Of a stretch of DNA of 64,000 nt, positions 9,305-18,224 are shown piece by piece. This DNA is from CAVZCC01 sp963773765 (GTDB lineage Bacteria; Actinomycetota; Acidimicrobiia; Acidimicrobiales; Microtrichaceae). The notes under the pieces were generated by a model. The model did no database searches and was not told the DNA's origin. It saw only the letters and a list, made by a program, of their open reading frames with translations. Positions within the stretch are counted from its first letter, which is position 1. Each line of letters begins with the position of its first letter. Location: the NCBI GenBank assembly GCA_963773765.1, contig CAVZCC010000001.1, forward strand, positions 1,550,001-1,614,000, read 5' to 3'. The translations under genes and the position numbers were made by a program.

Positions 9305-10931
9305 GTGGACCCCCTGCGCAGTCGTCCCGCCTTCATCGCACTGACCCGGGAGCACGACGCCCTGGCCGGCCGCCACCTGCGCGACCTGTTCGCCGAGGAC
9401 CCCGGCCGGGGCGAACGGCTCACGGCGGAGGCCTGTGGGCTCTACCTCGACTACTCCAAGAACCGCGTCACCGACGCGACCATGGCCGCGCTCGTGCAGC
9501 TGGCCCGGGAGTCGGGCCTGCGCACCCACATCGACGCCATGTTCCGGGGTGAACGGATCAACGTGAGCGAGGACCGCTCCGTGCTGCACGTCGCGTTGCG
9601 CATGCCCCGCACCGAGACCCTGGTGGTGGACGGCATCGACGTGGTGGCCGAGGTCAACGACGTGCTCGACCGCATGGCCGCGTTCTCCGAGCAGGTCCGC
9701 TCCGGAGCGTGGGTCGGCCACACCGGCAGGCGGATCCGCACGGTGGTCAACGTCGGCATCGGCGGGTCCGACCTGGGGCCGGTGATGGCCTACGAGGCCC
9801 TCCGCGCCTACAGCGACCGGGACCTGTCGTTCCGGTTCGTGTCCAACGTCGACGCCACCGACTTCGTGGAGGCCACCCGGGACCTGGACCCGGCCGAGAC
9901 GCTGTTCATCATCGCCTCCAAGACCTTCGGGACCCTGGAGACCATGACCAACGCCCACTCGGCGCGGGACTGGGCGCTGGCCGCCCTCGGCGACGACGCC
10001 GCGGTGGCCAGGCACTTCGTGGCGGTGTCCACCAACGCCGAGCAGCGTGGCCGCGTTCGGCATCGACACGGACAACATGTTCGGCTTCTGGGACTGGGTC
10101 GGCGGCCGTTACTCCATGGACTCCGCCATCGGCCTGTCCACCATGATCGCCATCGGCGCCGAACGCTTCCGGGAGATGCTGGCCGGCTTCCACGACATGG
10201 ACGAGCACTTCCGCACCGCGCCGCTGGAACGGAACCTGCCGGTGATCATGGGGATGCTGGCGGTCTGGTACGGACAGTTCTGGGACGCCCAGACCATCGG
10301 GGTCATGCCCTACGACCAGTACCTCAAGCGGTTCCCGGCCTACCTGCAGCAGCTGACGATGGAGTCCAACGGCAAGCACGTCACGCTGGAGGGCGCGGAG
10401 GTGGACCACCAGACCGGCGCGGTCTACTGGGGCGAGCCCGGCACCAACGGCCAGCACAGCTTCTACCAACTCATCCACCAGGGGACGAAGCTGATCCCGG
10501 TCGACCTGATCGGCTTCGCCAGGTCCCTCAACCCGCTGCGCGACCACCACGACCTGCTCACGTCCAACGTGTTCGCCCAGGCCCAGGCCCTGGCGTTCGG
10601 ACGCACCGCGGAGGAGGTCCGGGCGGAGGGCACCGCGGAGGCGGTCGTGCCCCACCGGGTCATGGAGGGCAACCGGCCGACCAACGTGATCCTGTCCGAG
10701 GTCCTCACCCCCTACCGGCTCGGCACCCTCGTCGCGCTGTACGAGCACAGCGTGTTCACCCAGGGCACGGTGTGGGGCATCGACTCGTTCGACCAGTGGG
10801 GTGTGGAGCTGGGCAAGGTCCTGGCCGAGCGCATCATCCCCGAGCTGACCGCCCCGGACGAACCGGACCTGGGACACGACTCGTCCACGAACGCGCTCAT
10901 CCGTCGCTACCGAGCACTCAAGCAGGCCTGA
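9305..10931 (+). CDS. pgi: Glucose-6-phosphate isomerase, frame broken once
   Basis: Interconverts glucose 6-phosphate and fructose 6-phosphate. The N-terminal part has VVNVGIGGSDLGPVMAYEAL; the C-terminal part has FGIDTDNMFGFWDWVGGRYS, the catalytic-Glu region near GEPGTNGQHSFYQLIHQGTK, and a normal C-terminus. The two parts are in different frames; the break is at 10041-10046. Removing one C there restores the family text (TNAE-Q-VAAFGIDTDN). The full protein is about 541 residues, normal for the family. GTG 9305 has a GGAG upstream. gnd starts 14 bases after the stop. Confidence 0.88.
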
Positions 10932-10944
10932 GGAGGCACCAGAC

Positions 10945-11973
10945 ATGACCACCGCGAACCCCATGCAGCTGGGCATGATCGGACTCGGACGCATGGGGGC
11001 CAACCTCGTGCGCCGGCTGATGGCCGACGGGCACCGCTGCGTCGCCTACGACGTGAACGCCCCCGCGGTGGACGCCCTGGTCGCGGACGGCGCCACCGGG
11101 GCCACCACCCTGGCCGGGTTCGTCGCCGCCCTGGAGGCGCCGCGGGCGATCTGGATCATGGTCCCGGCCGCCGTGGTGCAGTCCACGCTGGACGAGCTCG
11201 TCCCGCTGCTGGAGGAGGGCGACGTCGTCATCGACGGCGGCAACTCCTACTACCGCGACGACATCCACCGGGCCGAGCAGCTCCGAGCCGCAGGCCTGCA
11301 CTACGTGGACTGCGGCACCAGCGGCGGTGTCTGGGGCCTGGAGCGCGGCTACTGCCTGATGATCGGCGGCGAGGACGGTCCGGTCGGCCACCTGGCCCCC
11401 ATCTGGGAGACGATCGCACCCGGGCCCGGCGACGTGGACCCGACCCCGGGCCGGGCACCGGGCGGGACCGCACAGGACGGCTGGCTGCACTGCGGCCCCA
11501 ACGGAGCCGGCCACTTCGTGAAGATGGTCCACAACGGGATCGAGTACGGGATGATGGCGGCCATCGCGGAGGGCCTGAGCATCATCAAGCACGCCAACGT
11601 GGGCAAGCAGGCCGCGGAGGTGGACGCGGAGACCACGCCGCTGCGGGATCCGTGGGCCTACCAGTACGACATCGACGTCGCCGAGGTGGCCGAGGTCTGG
11701 CGCCGGGGCTCGGTCATCGGTTCCTGGCTGGTGGACCTCACCGCGGCGGCGCTGGCCCGCTCCCCGGAGCTCAGCGAGTACGAGGGACGGGTGTCGGACT
11801 CGGGCGAGGGCCGCTGGACGGTGCTGGCCGCCATCGAGGAGGGCGTGCCCGCCGCGGTGATCGCGGCGTCGCTCAACGAGCGCTTCGAGTCCCGGGACCT
11901 GGGCCTCTTCACCGGCAAGGTCCTGTCCGCCATGCGGGCCGAGTTCGGCGGCCACGCCGAGAAGCAGGCCTGA
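10945..11973 (+). CDS. gnd: 6-phosphogluconate dehydrogenase (decarboxylating), short type
   Basis: Oxidatively decarboxylates 6-phosphogluconate to ribulose 5-phosphate. The dinucleotide fold starts MIGLGRMGANLVRRL; substrate motifs are VIDGGNSYYRDD, CGTSGGVWGLERGYC and GAGHFVKMVHNGIEYGMM. The 342-residue length is that of the short YqeC/GndA-like class rather than the 470-residue enzyme. In that class the cofactor is often NAD, and in some actinobacteria F420 biology overlaps, so cofactor use should not be assumed. A strong GGAGG site precedes ATG 10945. The stop is three bases before pgl. Confidence 0.9.
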   Translation: MTTANPMQLGMIGLGRMGANLVRRLMADGHRCVAYDVNAPAVDALVADGATGATTLAGFVAALEAPRAIWIMVPAAVVQSTLDELVPLLEEGDVVIDGGNSYYRDDIHRAEQLRAAGLHYVDCGTSGGVWGLERGYCLMIGGEDGPVGHLAPIWETIAPGPGDVDPTPGRAPGGTAQDGWLHCGPNGAGHFVKMVHNGIEYGMMAAIAEGLSIIKHANVGKQAAEVDAETTPLRDPWAYQYDIDVAEVAEVWRRGSVIGSWLVDLTAAALARSPELSEYEGRVSDSGEGRWTVLAAIEEGVPAAVIAASLNERFESRDLGLFTGKVLSAMRAEFGGHAEKQA

Positions 11974-11975
11974 GC

Positions 11976-12647
11976 GTGGACCACGAGATCTGGGTGGTGG
12001 AGGACGATCCCGGTGCGGCGGCCACCGCGGCGGACTTCATCGCGGCCCGGGTCCGGGAGACCGTCGGCGCGACGGGTCGGTTCGCCATGGCCGTGAGCGG
12101 TGGGACGACGCCGTGGGCCATGTTCGACCGCCTGGCCGCCATGGACCTGCCGTGGGCCGCGGTGTCGGTGTTCCAGGTGGACGAGCGGGTGGCGCCCGCC
12201 GGCGACCCCGACCGCAACGCCACCCACCTGCAGCAGCGTCTGGGCCACCTGGCGCTCACGCTGCACCCGATGCCGGTGGAGGCCGACGACCTGGAGGCGG
12301 CCGCGGCCCGCTACGCGGAGGAGTTGCCTGAGCGCCTGGACCTCATCCACCTGGGCATCGGGCCGGACGGGCACACCGCGTCGTTGGTCCCCGGTGACAC
12401 CGTGCTCGGGGTGCGGGACCGGACCGTCGCCATCACGGGGGGCACCTACCAGGGGCGCCCGCGGATGACGCTCACCTACCGCGGCCTGGAGCGCACCGAC
12501 CAGCTCCTCTGGCTGATCCAGGGAGCCGACAAGCGGGAGGCCCTGGATGGCATGCTCTCGGGCGACCCCGCCTACCCGGCGTCGGGGGTGACAGCGGCCC
12601 GCTCGTTGATCGTGACGGACCGGGAGGCACGCCCCCAGGGCAACTGA
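11976..12647 (+). CDS. pgl: 6-phosphogluconolactonase
   Basis: A 223-residue enzyme hydrolysing 6-phosphogluconolactone to 6-phosphogluconate. Family motifs are AVSGGTTPWAMF (about 39-50), VFQVDERVAP with the following N-A-T-H, and LGIGPDGHTASLVPG. GTG 11976 begins two bases after the gnd stop, so the two are co-transcribed and probably coupled. No glucose-6-phosphate dehydrogenase gene is visible in this cluster, so that step must be encoded elsewhere. Confidence 0.88.
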   Translation: MDHEIWVVEDDPGAAATAADFIAARVRETVGATGRFAMAVSGGTTPWAMFDRLAAMDLPWAAVSVFQVDERVAPAGDPDRNATHLQQRLGHLALTLHPMPVEADDLEAAAARYAEELPERLDLIHLGIGPDGHTASLVPGDTVLGVRDRTVAITGGTYQGRPRMTLTYRGLERTDQLLWLIQGADKREALDGMLSGDPAYPASGVTAARSLIVTDREARPQGN

Positions 12648-12700
12648 GGTCGGCCGGGCCCGACGGACCCACCCGCGGACGGAGACGGAGACGGATCGTG

Positions 12701-13638
12701 ATGGACCAGCCGACGATGCTCCCACCGACGGCCGGGGGCGTGTTCCTCACCGACGGCGGCGCGGAGACCGACCTGATCTTCAACCGGGGGGTGGACCTTC
12801 CCGACTTCGCCAGCTTCGTCGTCCACGACGACCCCGGGACCGAGGCCCCGGCCAGGGACTACTTCCTCGACTACCTGCGCATCGCCGGGGAGGCCGGCGT
12901 GGGCCTGGTGCTGGAGACGCTCACCTGGCGGGCCAGCACCGACTGGGGCGCCGGCCTGGGCTATGACGCCGACCGGCTGGCGGCCGTCAACCGACGGGCG
13001 GTGCGGTTCCTGCAGCAGCTGAGGGACGAGCACGGCGATGGACCGGTCCTCATCAGCGGGTGCATCGGACCACGCGACGACGCCTACTCCGGGCTGGGGT
13101 CGATGGGACCGGACGAGGCGGCCGACTACCACAGCGCGCAGGTCTCGGTCCTGGTCGACAGCGGGGTCGACCTCATCTCGGCACTGACCCTGACCAACAC
13201 GGACGAGGCGATCGGGATCGCCCGGGCGGCCACGGACCTGGGAGCACCCGTCGTGCTGTCGTTCACGGTGGAGACCGACGGCAACCTCCCCTCCGGCACG
13301 GCCCTGTCGGAGGCGGTCCGCCTGGTCGATGCCGCCACCGACGCCGCGCCGCCTGCGTACTACATGGTCAACTGCGCGCGCACCCCGACCACTTCGCCGA
13401 CGCGGTCGCGGACCCGGACCGCTGGTCACCCCGCATCCGCGGTGCCCGCGCCAACGCGTCCCGGCTCAGCCACGCCGAGTTGGATGACAGCGAGGTGCTC
13501 CACGACGGTGACCCCGCCGAGTTCGGCGCGCTGGTGGCCGCCCTGCACACCGACGGGGCCGGCCTGAACGTGCTCGGCGGCTGCTGCGGTACCGACGCCC
13601 GCCACATCGCGGAGATCGCCCGGACGCTGCGCCCCTAA
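12701..13638 (+). CDS. Homocysteine S-methyltransferase family protein, frame broken once
   Basis: A barrel enzyme of the Hcy-binding (MmuM/BHMT) family, which transfers a methyl group to homocysteine or a similar thiol. It starts with LTDGGAETDLIF, has ISGCIGPRDDAY mid-protein, and keeps the zinc cysteines in VNCAHP and GGCCGTDARH. The first and last thirds are in different frames: near 13373-13381 the run GCGCGCG appears two bases too long, and removing CG restores VNCAHPDHFADA. ATG 12701 is preferred over GTG 12698, with several GGAG-like sites upstream. Its stop overlaps the end of convergent rpiA by three bases. Confidence 0.8.
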
Positions 13639-14291
13639 CCGGGCGGGTCCAGCGTGACCGCGTCCCGGCCCCGGCCCACGATCACCGAGGTGACCATCGA
13701 CGGCGGGAAGAGGCCGTGGGCCACCACGCCCGGCGTGGCCGACAACCGTGCGGCCAGCTCCGACGGGTCACCGACGGGGCCGGTGTAGTCGGCGATCACG
13801 CCACCGTCGGGGCTCGGCGGCACGTCCCGCACCACCACGTCGGGCATCCGCCGCAGGGTGGACGCCAGCCCGAAGCGGAGGAGCTCGACGGGCACGGGCC
13901 CGTGGACGGCGTCGACCAGCTTGGAGGAGTCGACGATCACCACGAACCGGGACGCGGCGGCCGCCACCAGCTTCTCCCTGGTGTGCGCCGCTCCCCCGCC
14001 CTTCACCAGCCAGTGGTCCGGGGCCACCTGGTCCGCACCGTCGATCCCCAGGTCCACCTGGTCCACCCCGTCGAACGGCTCGGTCCGCAGGCCCAGCGCA
14101 CGGGCCGCCTCCTCGGTGCGGGGCGAGGTGGACACGCACCGCAGGTCCAGGCCTCGCGCCGCCAGGGCCGGGAGCAGGAACGCCACGGTGCTGCCGGTGC
14201 CCAGGCCCAGGGTCATGCCGTCCTCCGCCAGCAGGGCCGCGGCCCGTGCCGCCACCTGCTTCTCCCCATCGAGGCCGGACGCGGACGTCAT
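13635..14291 (-). CDS. rpiA: Ribose-5-phosphate isomerase A
   Basis: A 218-residue enzyme interconverting ribose 5-phosphate and ribulose 5-phosphate. Markers are LGLGTGSTVAFLL (phosphate loop), DLGIDGADQV with the catalytic Asp region, LVKGGGAAHTREKLVA, and the C-terminal PGVVAHGLF block. It completes the non-oxidative entry next to gnd and pgl, though on the opposite strand. The start codon at 14291 lies inside the first copy of a 40-bp direct repeat, so a second ATG with identical flanks sits 56 bp upstream in another frame. Confidence 0.9.
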   Translation of the reverse strand: MTSASGLDGEKQVAARAAALLAEDGMTLGLGTGSTVAFLLPALAARGLDLRCVSTSPRTEEAARALGLRTEPFDGVDQVDLGIDGADQVAPDHWLVKGGGAAHTREKLVAAAASRFVVIVDSSKLVDAVHGPVPVELLRFGLASTLRRMPDVVVRDVPPSPDGGVIADYTGPVGDPSELAARLSATPGVVAHGLFPPSMVTSVIVGRGRDAVTLDPPG

Positions 14292-14365
14292 GGGCAGGAC
14301 AGTACGCGTCCCCGGCGAGGCAACCCGAGGCCGGACGCGGACGTCATGGGCAGGACAGTACGCGT
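14270..14365. repeat. Two 40-bp direct repeats, period 56 bp, spanning the rpiA start
   Basis: Identical 40-bp copies lie at 14270-14309 and 14326-14365, separated by 16 bp. Each copy contains the first rpiA codons and the sequence immediately upstream of them. The period is not a multiple of three, so the upstream copy of the ATG is out of frame with rpiA. It looks like a recent local tandem duplication, or possibly a long-read assembly artefact. Confidence 0.9.
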
Positions 14366-14430
14366 ACCATGCGGCGCACCGGCGCAGCAGGGGGTCACCG
14401 CAGCAGCCGGACACACACAGGGGGGACCAC

Positions 14431-14839
14431 ATGGCCGACCAGATCCCGCTCACGGACTACCTCGTCCTGGGCGACGAGCCGCACCTCGATCGCACACGAG
14501 TGCACCGGGTGCGGCGCCCGCTTCTTCGACCGCCGCAACGCGTGCGCCGCGTGCTTCGGCACGGACTTCACCACCGTGGACCTGCCCACCACCGGCGAGG
14601 TGCGCACCTTCACCATCGTGTCGTTCGCGGCACCAGGTGTGCCGGTGCCGTTCGTGGCCGCGGTCGTCGACTGCGGCGGCACCAGCGTGCGGGGCAACGT
14701 GATCAACATCGAGCCCGACGCCGAGCACGTGCACACCGGCATGAAGGTGCGCCTCGCGACCTACTCGCTCGGCACCGACGACCACGGCACCGAGGCCATC
14801 GGCTTCGGCTTCGAACCGATCGAGGGAGCAGCGGCATGA
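14431..14839 (+). CDS. Zn-ribbon OB-fold (DUF35) acyl-CoA-associated protein, frame broken once
   Basis: A protein of about 135 residues that pairs with thiolase-like enzymes. An N-terminal helix (LTDYLVLGDEPHL) is followed by a zinc ribbon with two Cys pairs (CTGCGARFF and ACAACFG), then an OB fold (VRTFTIVSFAAPGVPVPFVAAV). A G inserted at about 14488, before ATC, breaks the frame; without it the text reads EPHL-IAHECTGC. DUF35 proteins form complexes with SCP2-type thiolases in sterol or fatty-acid side-chain degradation, and the next gene is exactly such a thiolase. ATG 14431 follows a GGGGGA site. Confidence 0.8.
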
Positions 14840-16039
14840 GTGACGACCATCTGGATCCTCGGGATCAACATGACCAAGTTCGGCAAGCACCCGGACCTGG
14901 ACACGGTGGACCTGGCCGCGGAGGCGACCATGGCGGCGCTGGCCGACGGCGGGGTCACCATGGCCGACATCGGCATCCTGGCCGCCGGCAACCTGATGGG
15001 CGCCGGCCTCGGCATCGGCCAGATGCTGCAGAAGCAGGTGGGCCAGACCGGCATCCCCGTCTACAACGTGGCCAACGCGTGTGCCACCGGCGCCACCGCG
15101 CTGCGCACCGTCGTCATGGCCCTCAAGGCGGGCGAGGCCGACATGGGCCTGGCCGTCGGCGTGGAGAAGCTGGCCGGCGCAGGGCTGCTGTCCGGCGGGT
15201 CCCGCAAGGGCGACGACAACACCTGGGCGCCCAGGGGCCGCGTCGGCGCGGTGGCGCCGGTCGACGGCCGCATCGGCACCGAGACCATGCCCGGCGTGTT
15301 CGCGCAGATCGGCATGGAGTACGGGCACCGCTACGGCGGGACCAGCTTCGAGCTGTTCGCCCGCATCTCGGAGAAGAACCACGCCCACTCCACGCTCAAC
15401 CCGCTGGCCGCCTACACCAAGGCGATGAGCCTGGAGCAGATCATGGGCGACATCATGATCGCGTACCCCAACACCCGGCCCATGTGCTCGGCCAACTGCG
15501 ACGGCGCGGCCGCCGCCGTGCTGGTCACCGACGCCGCGCTCAAGAAGCTGTCGGCCGAACAGCGCCGGCGGGCCGTCAAGGTGTCGGCCTCCGTGCTCAC
15601 CACCGACCCGTGGGAGGAGGCCTGCCAGGTCCTCCCCGACGTCAACACGCTCACCCGCAACGCCGCGGCCCAGGCCTACGAGCAGGCCGGCGTCGGGCCG
15701 GAGGACCTGGACCTGGTCGAGCTGCACGACTGCTTCGCCACCGCGGAGCTGGTGCACTACGACAACCTGGGCCTGTGCGAGCCGGGCGGAGCGGTCGACT
15801 TCTTCGACTCCGGCGCGCCGTTCCGGGACGGCTCCATGCCGGTCAACGTCTCCGGCGGCCTGGAGTCCAAGGGCCATCCCATCGCCGCCACCGGCATCGC
15901 CAACGTGTGGGAGGTCTGCCACCACCTGCGGGGCGAGGCCGGCGACCGCCAGATCGCGGACGCCAAGGTGGGCCTGGCCCACGTCATCGGGCTGGGCTCG
16001 GCCTGCGGCATCCACATCCTCGAGCGCTCGGCCGCCTGA
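14840..16039 (+). CDS. SCP2-type thiolase / lipid-transfer protein (Ltp-like)
   Basis: A 399-residue thiolase-fold protein of the non-condensing or retro-aldol Ltp group. It has the conserved Cys in YNVANACATGATAL, and ELHDCFATAELV and the ESKGHPIAATG His block near the C-terminus. As written it must start at GTG 14840. However, the ATG at 14836 overlaps the DUF35 stop as ATGA, and removing one base at about 14842-14846 would give MSDTIWILGINMTKFG, a better start. It would act with the DUF35 partner on a beta-hydroxyacyl- or beta-ketoacyl-CoA. An SDR gene follows 16 bases downstream. Confidence 0.85.
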   Translation: MTTIWILGINMTKFGKHPDLDTVDLAAEATMAALADGGVTMADIGILAAGNLMGAGLGIGQMLQKQVGQTGIPVYNVANACATGATALRTVVMALKAGEADMGLAVGVEKLAGAGLLSGGSRKGDDNTWAPRGRVGAVAPVDGRIGTETMPGVFAQIGMEYGHRYGGTSFELFARISEKNHAHSTLNPLAAYTKAMSLEQIMGDIMIAYPNTRPMCSANCDGAAAAVLVTDAALKKLSAEQRRRAVKVSASVLTTDPWEEACQVLPDVNTLTRNAAAQAYEQAGVGPEDLDLVELHDCFATAELVHYDNLGLCEPGGAVDFFDSGAPFRDGSMPVNVSGGLESKGHPIAATGIANVWEVCHHLRGEAGDRQIADAKVGLAHVIGLGSACGIHILERSAA

Positions 16040-16055
16040 GCGGACCGGCCGGCGC

Positions 16056-16823
16056 ATGGACCTGGGACTGTCGGGCCGCAAGGCCATCGTGACCGGCGGC
16101 GGCCGCGGCATCGGCCGCCGCATCACCGAGACGCTGGTGGCCGAAGGGGCAGAGGTCGCCATCTGCGGCCGCGACGGCGCCACCATCGCCGACACGGTGG
16201 AACACCTCACCGCGGCCGGGCACCGGGTCATGGGTGGTGTGGCCGACGTGACCGACGCCGAGCGGTTCCCGGACTGGATCACCGGGGCGGCCACCGAGCT
16301 GGGCGGCCTGGACGTCCTGGTCCTGAACGCCAGCGTGCAGCCCCAGGGCGACGACGACGCCACCTGGGAGCTGACCTTCCAGAGCGACGTCATGCAGGCC
16401 GTGCGGGCGGTGCGGGCCGCCACCCCGTTCCTGGCGGGGTCGGACGGCGGGTCGGTCGTGCTCATCAGCAGTGCCACCGCGCTCAGCCCGGCCAGCGGGC
16501 CGGGCCAGACCGCCTACGGCACGGTCAAGGCCGCGCTCCTGACGCTGTCGTCCAAGTTGGCGGCCTCGCTCGGACCGCAGGGTGTCCGGGTCAACGCGGT
16601 GATCCCCGGGGTCATCACGTTCGAGGGCGGGGTGTGGGACCGCATGCAGGCCGCCATGCCGGACATGGTGGCGGGCGTGGCCGCGTCCACCATGCTCGGC
16701 CGCCTGGGTGAGCCCGACGAGGTGGCGGCGGCCGTGGCCTTCCTGGCCGGCCCCCGGGCGTCGTACATCACGGGAGCGGCGCTGCGGGTGGACGGCGGGC
16801 TGACGAAGGCCGTCGATTTCTGA
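16056..16823 (+). CDS. SDR-family oxidoreductase
   Basis: A 255-residue classical short-chain dehydrogenase. It shows TGGGRGIGRR for cofactor binding, LVLNASVQPQ in place of the usual NNAG, catalytic Ser in VLISSATALS, and AYGTVKAA as the Y-x-x-x-K pair. The C-terminus carries the GAALRVDGGLTKAV block common to this family. It is in the same run as the DUF35/thiolase pair and could oxidise or reduce a hydroxyacyl-CoA in that pathway; this is inference from position. Frame and length are normal. Confidence 0.85.
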   Translation: MDLGLSGRKAIVTGGGRGIGRRITETLVAEGAEVAICGRDGATIADTVEHLTAAGHRVMGGVADVTDAERFPDWITGAATELGGLDVLVLNASVQPQGDDDATWELTFQSDVMQAVRAVRAATPFLAGSDGGSVVLISSATALSPASGPGQTAYGTVKAALLTLSSKLAASLGPQGVRVNAVIPGVITFEGGVWDRMQAAMPDMVAGVAASTMLGRLGEPDEVAAAVAFLAGPRASYITGAALRVDGGLTKAVDF

Positions 16824-16873
16824 CCCGCCGACGTCCGCGGGTACCGGCGGCCCTCGCCGGGCCGTGAGGACCC

Positions 16874-17315
16874 CTAGTTCGCCCCGGGGTGGTTCGACGA
16901 GCTCGATGACGTTGCCGTCGGGGTCACGGCCGTAGGTCATGCGCTGGCCGGTCGGGTCGGTGACGGGGTCGGCCCAGAAGGTCATGCCCACCCCCCGGAG
17001 CCGGGCCACCTCGTCGTCCAACCCCTCCACCTCCAGGCAGAGGTGGGTGTAGCCGAGCCGGTGCACCTCCGGGGTGACCGGGCCACCCGCCGGGGGGAGC
17101 TCGAACTGGAACAACTCGATCCCGCTGCCGTTGCCCTCCAGCAGCGCGGCCCGGGCCGCGGAGTCGGCCAGACCGAGGAAGCCGTTGATCACGCCGTTCC
17201 CCGGGGCCCAGTCCCACCGCCGGACCTCGGTGAAGCCGAGTTCGGCCCAGAACGCCACGGCCCGGTCCAGGTCCGTGGTGGCGATGGCGGTGTGGCGGAC
17301 GGCGCGGACGGCCAT
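16874..17315 (-). CDS. VOC (glyoxalase/bleomycin-resistance) family protein, terminal frame break
   Basis: A protein of about 146 residues with the VOC fold. It starts VRHTAIATTDLDRAVAFWAE, has HLCLEVEGLDDEVARL and FWADPVTDPTGQRM, and ends GRDPDGNVIELVEPPR, supplying the usual metal-ligand positions. As written the frame has no nearby stop and runs antisense through the SDR. The TAG at 16874-16876 is reached if one base is removed from the CCCCGGGG run at about 16883-16890; the start-to-stop distance (442 bases) fits one extra base. Substrate unknown. ATG 17315; the divergent neighbour begins at 17385. Confidence 0.7.
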
Positions 17316-17384
17316 CCCGCCAGATTGGCACGCCCCGTGCGCCGGCCCCACCCGGGGCACTCGCGGCCAGCTACGGTCCGGCCG

Positions 17385-18221
17385 GTGCGGGTGACGGTGA
17401 TCGGCTCGGGACTGGTGGGATCGGAACTGGGGCCCCGCCTTGCCGCCGACGGCCACCACGTGACCGGCACCACGACCACCCCGGCCAAGGTGGAGGCGCT
17501 GGCGGGCACCTTCGACGAGGTCCGGGTGGTGGTGGGCTCGGACCGGTCGGCGGTGGCGCGGGTCGTGGAGGGGGCGGACGCCGTGGTGGTCACTGCCGGC
17601 CCGTCGGCCGAACGGGCCATGACCAGGGAGGACCGTGCCGCGTCCTACCACGACGTCCTGGTGGCCACCGCCCGGAGCGTGGTGGCGGCGGCCGGTGCGC
17701 CGCACCTGGTGATGCTGTCGTCCCTGACCGTGTACGGGAGCGCCGCCGACCACCTCGAGGTCGTGGACGAGGACGCGCCCACCTCCACCAGCGACGACCC
17801 CAGCCCGGCCAACTTCCTGGCCGCGGAGTGGGTGTACCGCACCGGCGCCGGTGACCGGAGCTGCATCTTCCGGTGCGCCGACATCCATGGCGTGACGGAC
17901 CCGTCCCTGGCGGACAAGGTCCGCATGGCGCACCAGGTGCTGGGCGGGTCCGTGCCCTTCGGCGCTGACTCCCTCTTCTACCGGGTGGACGTGGCCGACG
18001 TCGCCGACGCCGTGGCCTTCGCCCTCGGCCACCGGCTCACCGGCACCTACAACCTGATGGCGCCGGGCACGCCCCGCACCAACCAGGACCTGCTGGACGA
18101 GATCGGCCGGAGCCAGGGCTTCGGCCCCCTCGAGTTCCGCGACGAGCTCAGCGCCCCGGCCCGGCCCGTGTCCGGCGACCGCCTGGCCGCGGCCGGCTTC
18201 CGGCCCCGGGGCAGGACCTGA
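17385..18221 (+). CDS. NAD-dependent epimerase/dehydratase-family (atypical SDR) protein
   Basis: A 278-residue extended or atypical SDR. It has an N-terminal VIGSGLVGSELGPRLAADG nucleotide-binding loop, HLVMLSSLTVYGS in the active-site strand, and C-terminal substrate-domain text GTYNLMAPGTPRTNQDLLDEI. The usual Y-x-x-x-K is not intact (the Tyr is in TVYGS with no Lys four residues on), so it may bind a nucleotide without classical catalysis. GTG 17385 gives the natural V-R-V-T-V-I-G start. It ends three bases before the convergent esterase. Confidence 0.75.
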   Translation: MRVTVIGSGLVGSELGPRLAADGHHVTGTTTTPAKVEALAGTFDEVRVVVGSDRSAVARVVEGADAVVVTAGPSAERAMTREDRAASYHDVLVATARSVVAAAGAPHLVMLSSLTVYGSAADHLEVVDEDAPTSTSDDPSPANFLAAEWVYRTGAGDRSCIFRCADIHGVTDPSLADKVRMAHQVLGGSVPFGADSLFYRVDVADVADAVAFALGHRLTGTYNLMAPGTPRTNQDLLDEIGRSQGFGPLEFRDELSAPARPVSGDRLAAAGFRPRGRT

Positions 18222-18224
18222 TCC

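Noticed and set aside
15984..18032. A 682-codon minus-strand frame running through the VOC protein and antisense to the SDR
   Set aside because: Only the 17315-16874 part has family motifs; the long tail arises because one extra base hides the real stop.
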